Origin: Acidimicrobiales bacterium
GTDB lineage: Bacteria > Actinomycetota > Acidimicrobiia > Acidimicrobiales > Palsa-688
NCBI GenBank assembly: GCA_019241495.1
Contig: JAFAWZ010000292.1
Span: 1 to 36,267, forward strand
Direction: 5' to 3'
Length of the DNA: 36,267 nt
Every line of letters begins with the position of its first letter. Within the stretch, counting starts at the first letter, position 1. Below the pieces are notes generated by a model. The model ran no database searches and was not told the DNA's origin. It saw only the letters and a list, made by a program, of their open reading frames with translations. Positions 35,657 to 36,267 of this stretch are shown piece after piece. The position numbers and the translations under genes are program-made.

Positions 35657-36267
35657 ATGCGGCGCGCTACGGCCTGGACGAGGATCGGCGCCGCGGCGTG
35701 TGGTTTGTTCGTCCTGGCGGCGTGCTCCGGCGGCGCTTCGACCCCCGGCCGTTCCGCTCCTAGTCACTCGCCAGGGCCCGCTCCGAGCGGCTCGGCAGGG
35801 CCCACGTCTGAGGGCACCGCCCCCCACTGGGTGCCCTGTAAAGGGTCGGCTGGTCCGGCTGGCTACCAGTGCGCCTCCATCGCGGTACCCCGCGATCCCA
35901 CCGACGCGTCGAAGGGCCAGATCTCGATGGCCCTCGACCGCCGCCGGGCGTCGGGCGCCAAGATCGGGTCGCTCCTCGTCAACCCGGGTGGCCCCGGTGC
36001 GTCGGGCGTCGACTTCCTGCCCACCATCGTGGGGATGATCCCCTCGTCGCTGCTCGCCCGGTTCGACCTGATCGGCTTCGACCCGCCCGGAGTCGGTCGC
36101 ACTGCGCCCATCTCGTGCCTCGACCCGGCGGGCATGGCCCGGTACTTCCACGCCGACCCGGCCCCGGTCACCCCGGCCGGGCTGAGCTCACTGGTCGGCG
36201 AGTTCAAGGAGTTGGCCGCCGGCTGCGAGCGGCACAGCGCCCAGGAGCTGCCCTATACCAGCACGGT
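35657..36267 (+). CDS. Secreted lipoprotein alpha/beta hydrolase (tripeptidyl-aminopeptidase-like); 3' end outside window
   Basis: Own translation from ATG 35657: MRRATAWTRIGAAACGLFVLAACSGGAST (lipobox LAAC) ... SLLVNPGGPGASGVDFLPTIVGMIPSSLLARFDLIGFDPPGVGRTAPISC. Not listed in the ORF track because it runs off the window. Confidence 0.85.
   Translation, partial: MRRATAWTRIGAAACGLFVLAACSGGASTPGRSAPSHSPGPAPSGSAGPTSEGTAPHWVPCKGSAGPAGYQCASIAVPRDPTDASKGQISMALDRRRASGAKIGSLLVNPGGPGASGVDFLPTIVGMIPSSLLARFDLIGFDPPGVGRTAPISCLDPAGMARYFHADPAPVTPAGLSSLVGEFKELAAGCERHSAQELPYTST

Overview
High-GC window with the gene style of an actinobacterial, possibly Acidimicrobiia-like, chromosome. It is densely packed with mostly housekeeping and metabolic genes: the C-terminal part of a PutA-like proline/P5C dehydrogenase (open at the left edge), NUDIX, TesB thioesterase, zinc ribbon, Rpf-like transglycosylase, PLP aminotransferase, two crotonases, NadD-like, AhcY, PIG-L deacetylase, acyl-CoA dehydrogenase, ferrochelatase, a 3D-domain cell-wall protein, amidase, FAD-linked oxidase, dienelactone hydrolase, ABC ATPase, ArgS, GH38 alpha-mannosidase, cold-shock protein, FdhD, MobA, a GGDEF cyclase, TyrS, HIT, DUF3151-like, flavin-reductase-like, RNase D, M20 peptidase, and a lipoprotein alpha/beta hydrolase (open at the right edge). 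I saw no rRNA, tRNA, CRISPR array, transposase or defence island. The non-gene signals are the most interesting part. (1) A short palindromic MITE-like repeat occurs three times: complete at 15694-15826, truncated at 26731-26829, and as an end fragment at 33104-33126. A second long palindromic element of the same architecture but different sequence sits exactly between two convergent stop codons at 2763-2914. (2) A candidate sigma28/WhiG-type promoter lies upstream of a repeat-invaded, apparently frameshifted secreted/TM gene and a GGDEF diguanylate cyclase. (3) A recurrent TANNNT hexamer sits 6-8 nt before many start codons, which suggests widespread leaderless transcription. It supports re-annotated starts, including a possible CTG start for RNase D. 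(4) Several operator-like dyads and intergenic hairpins are present. All homology calls are from reading motifs in the supplied translations; no database search was run.
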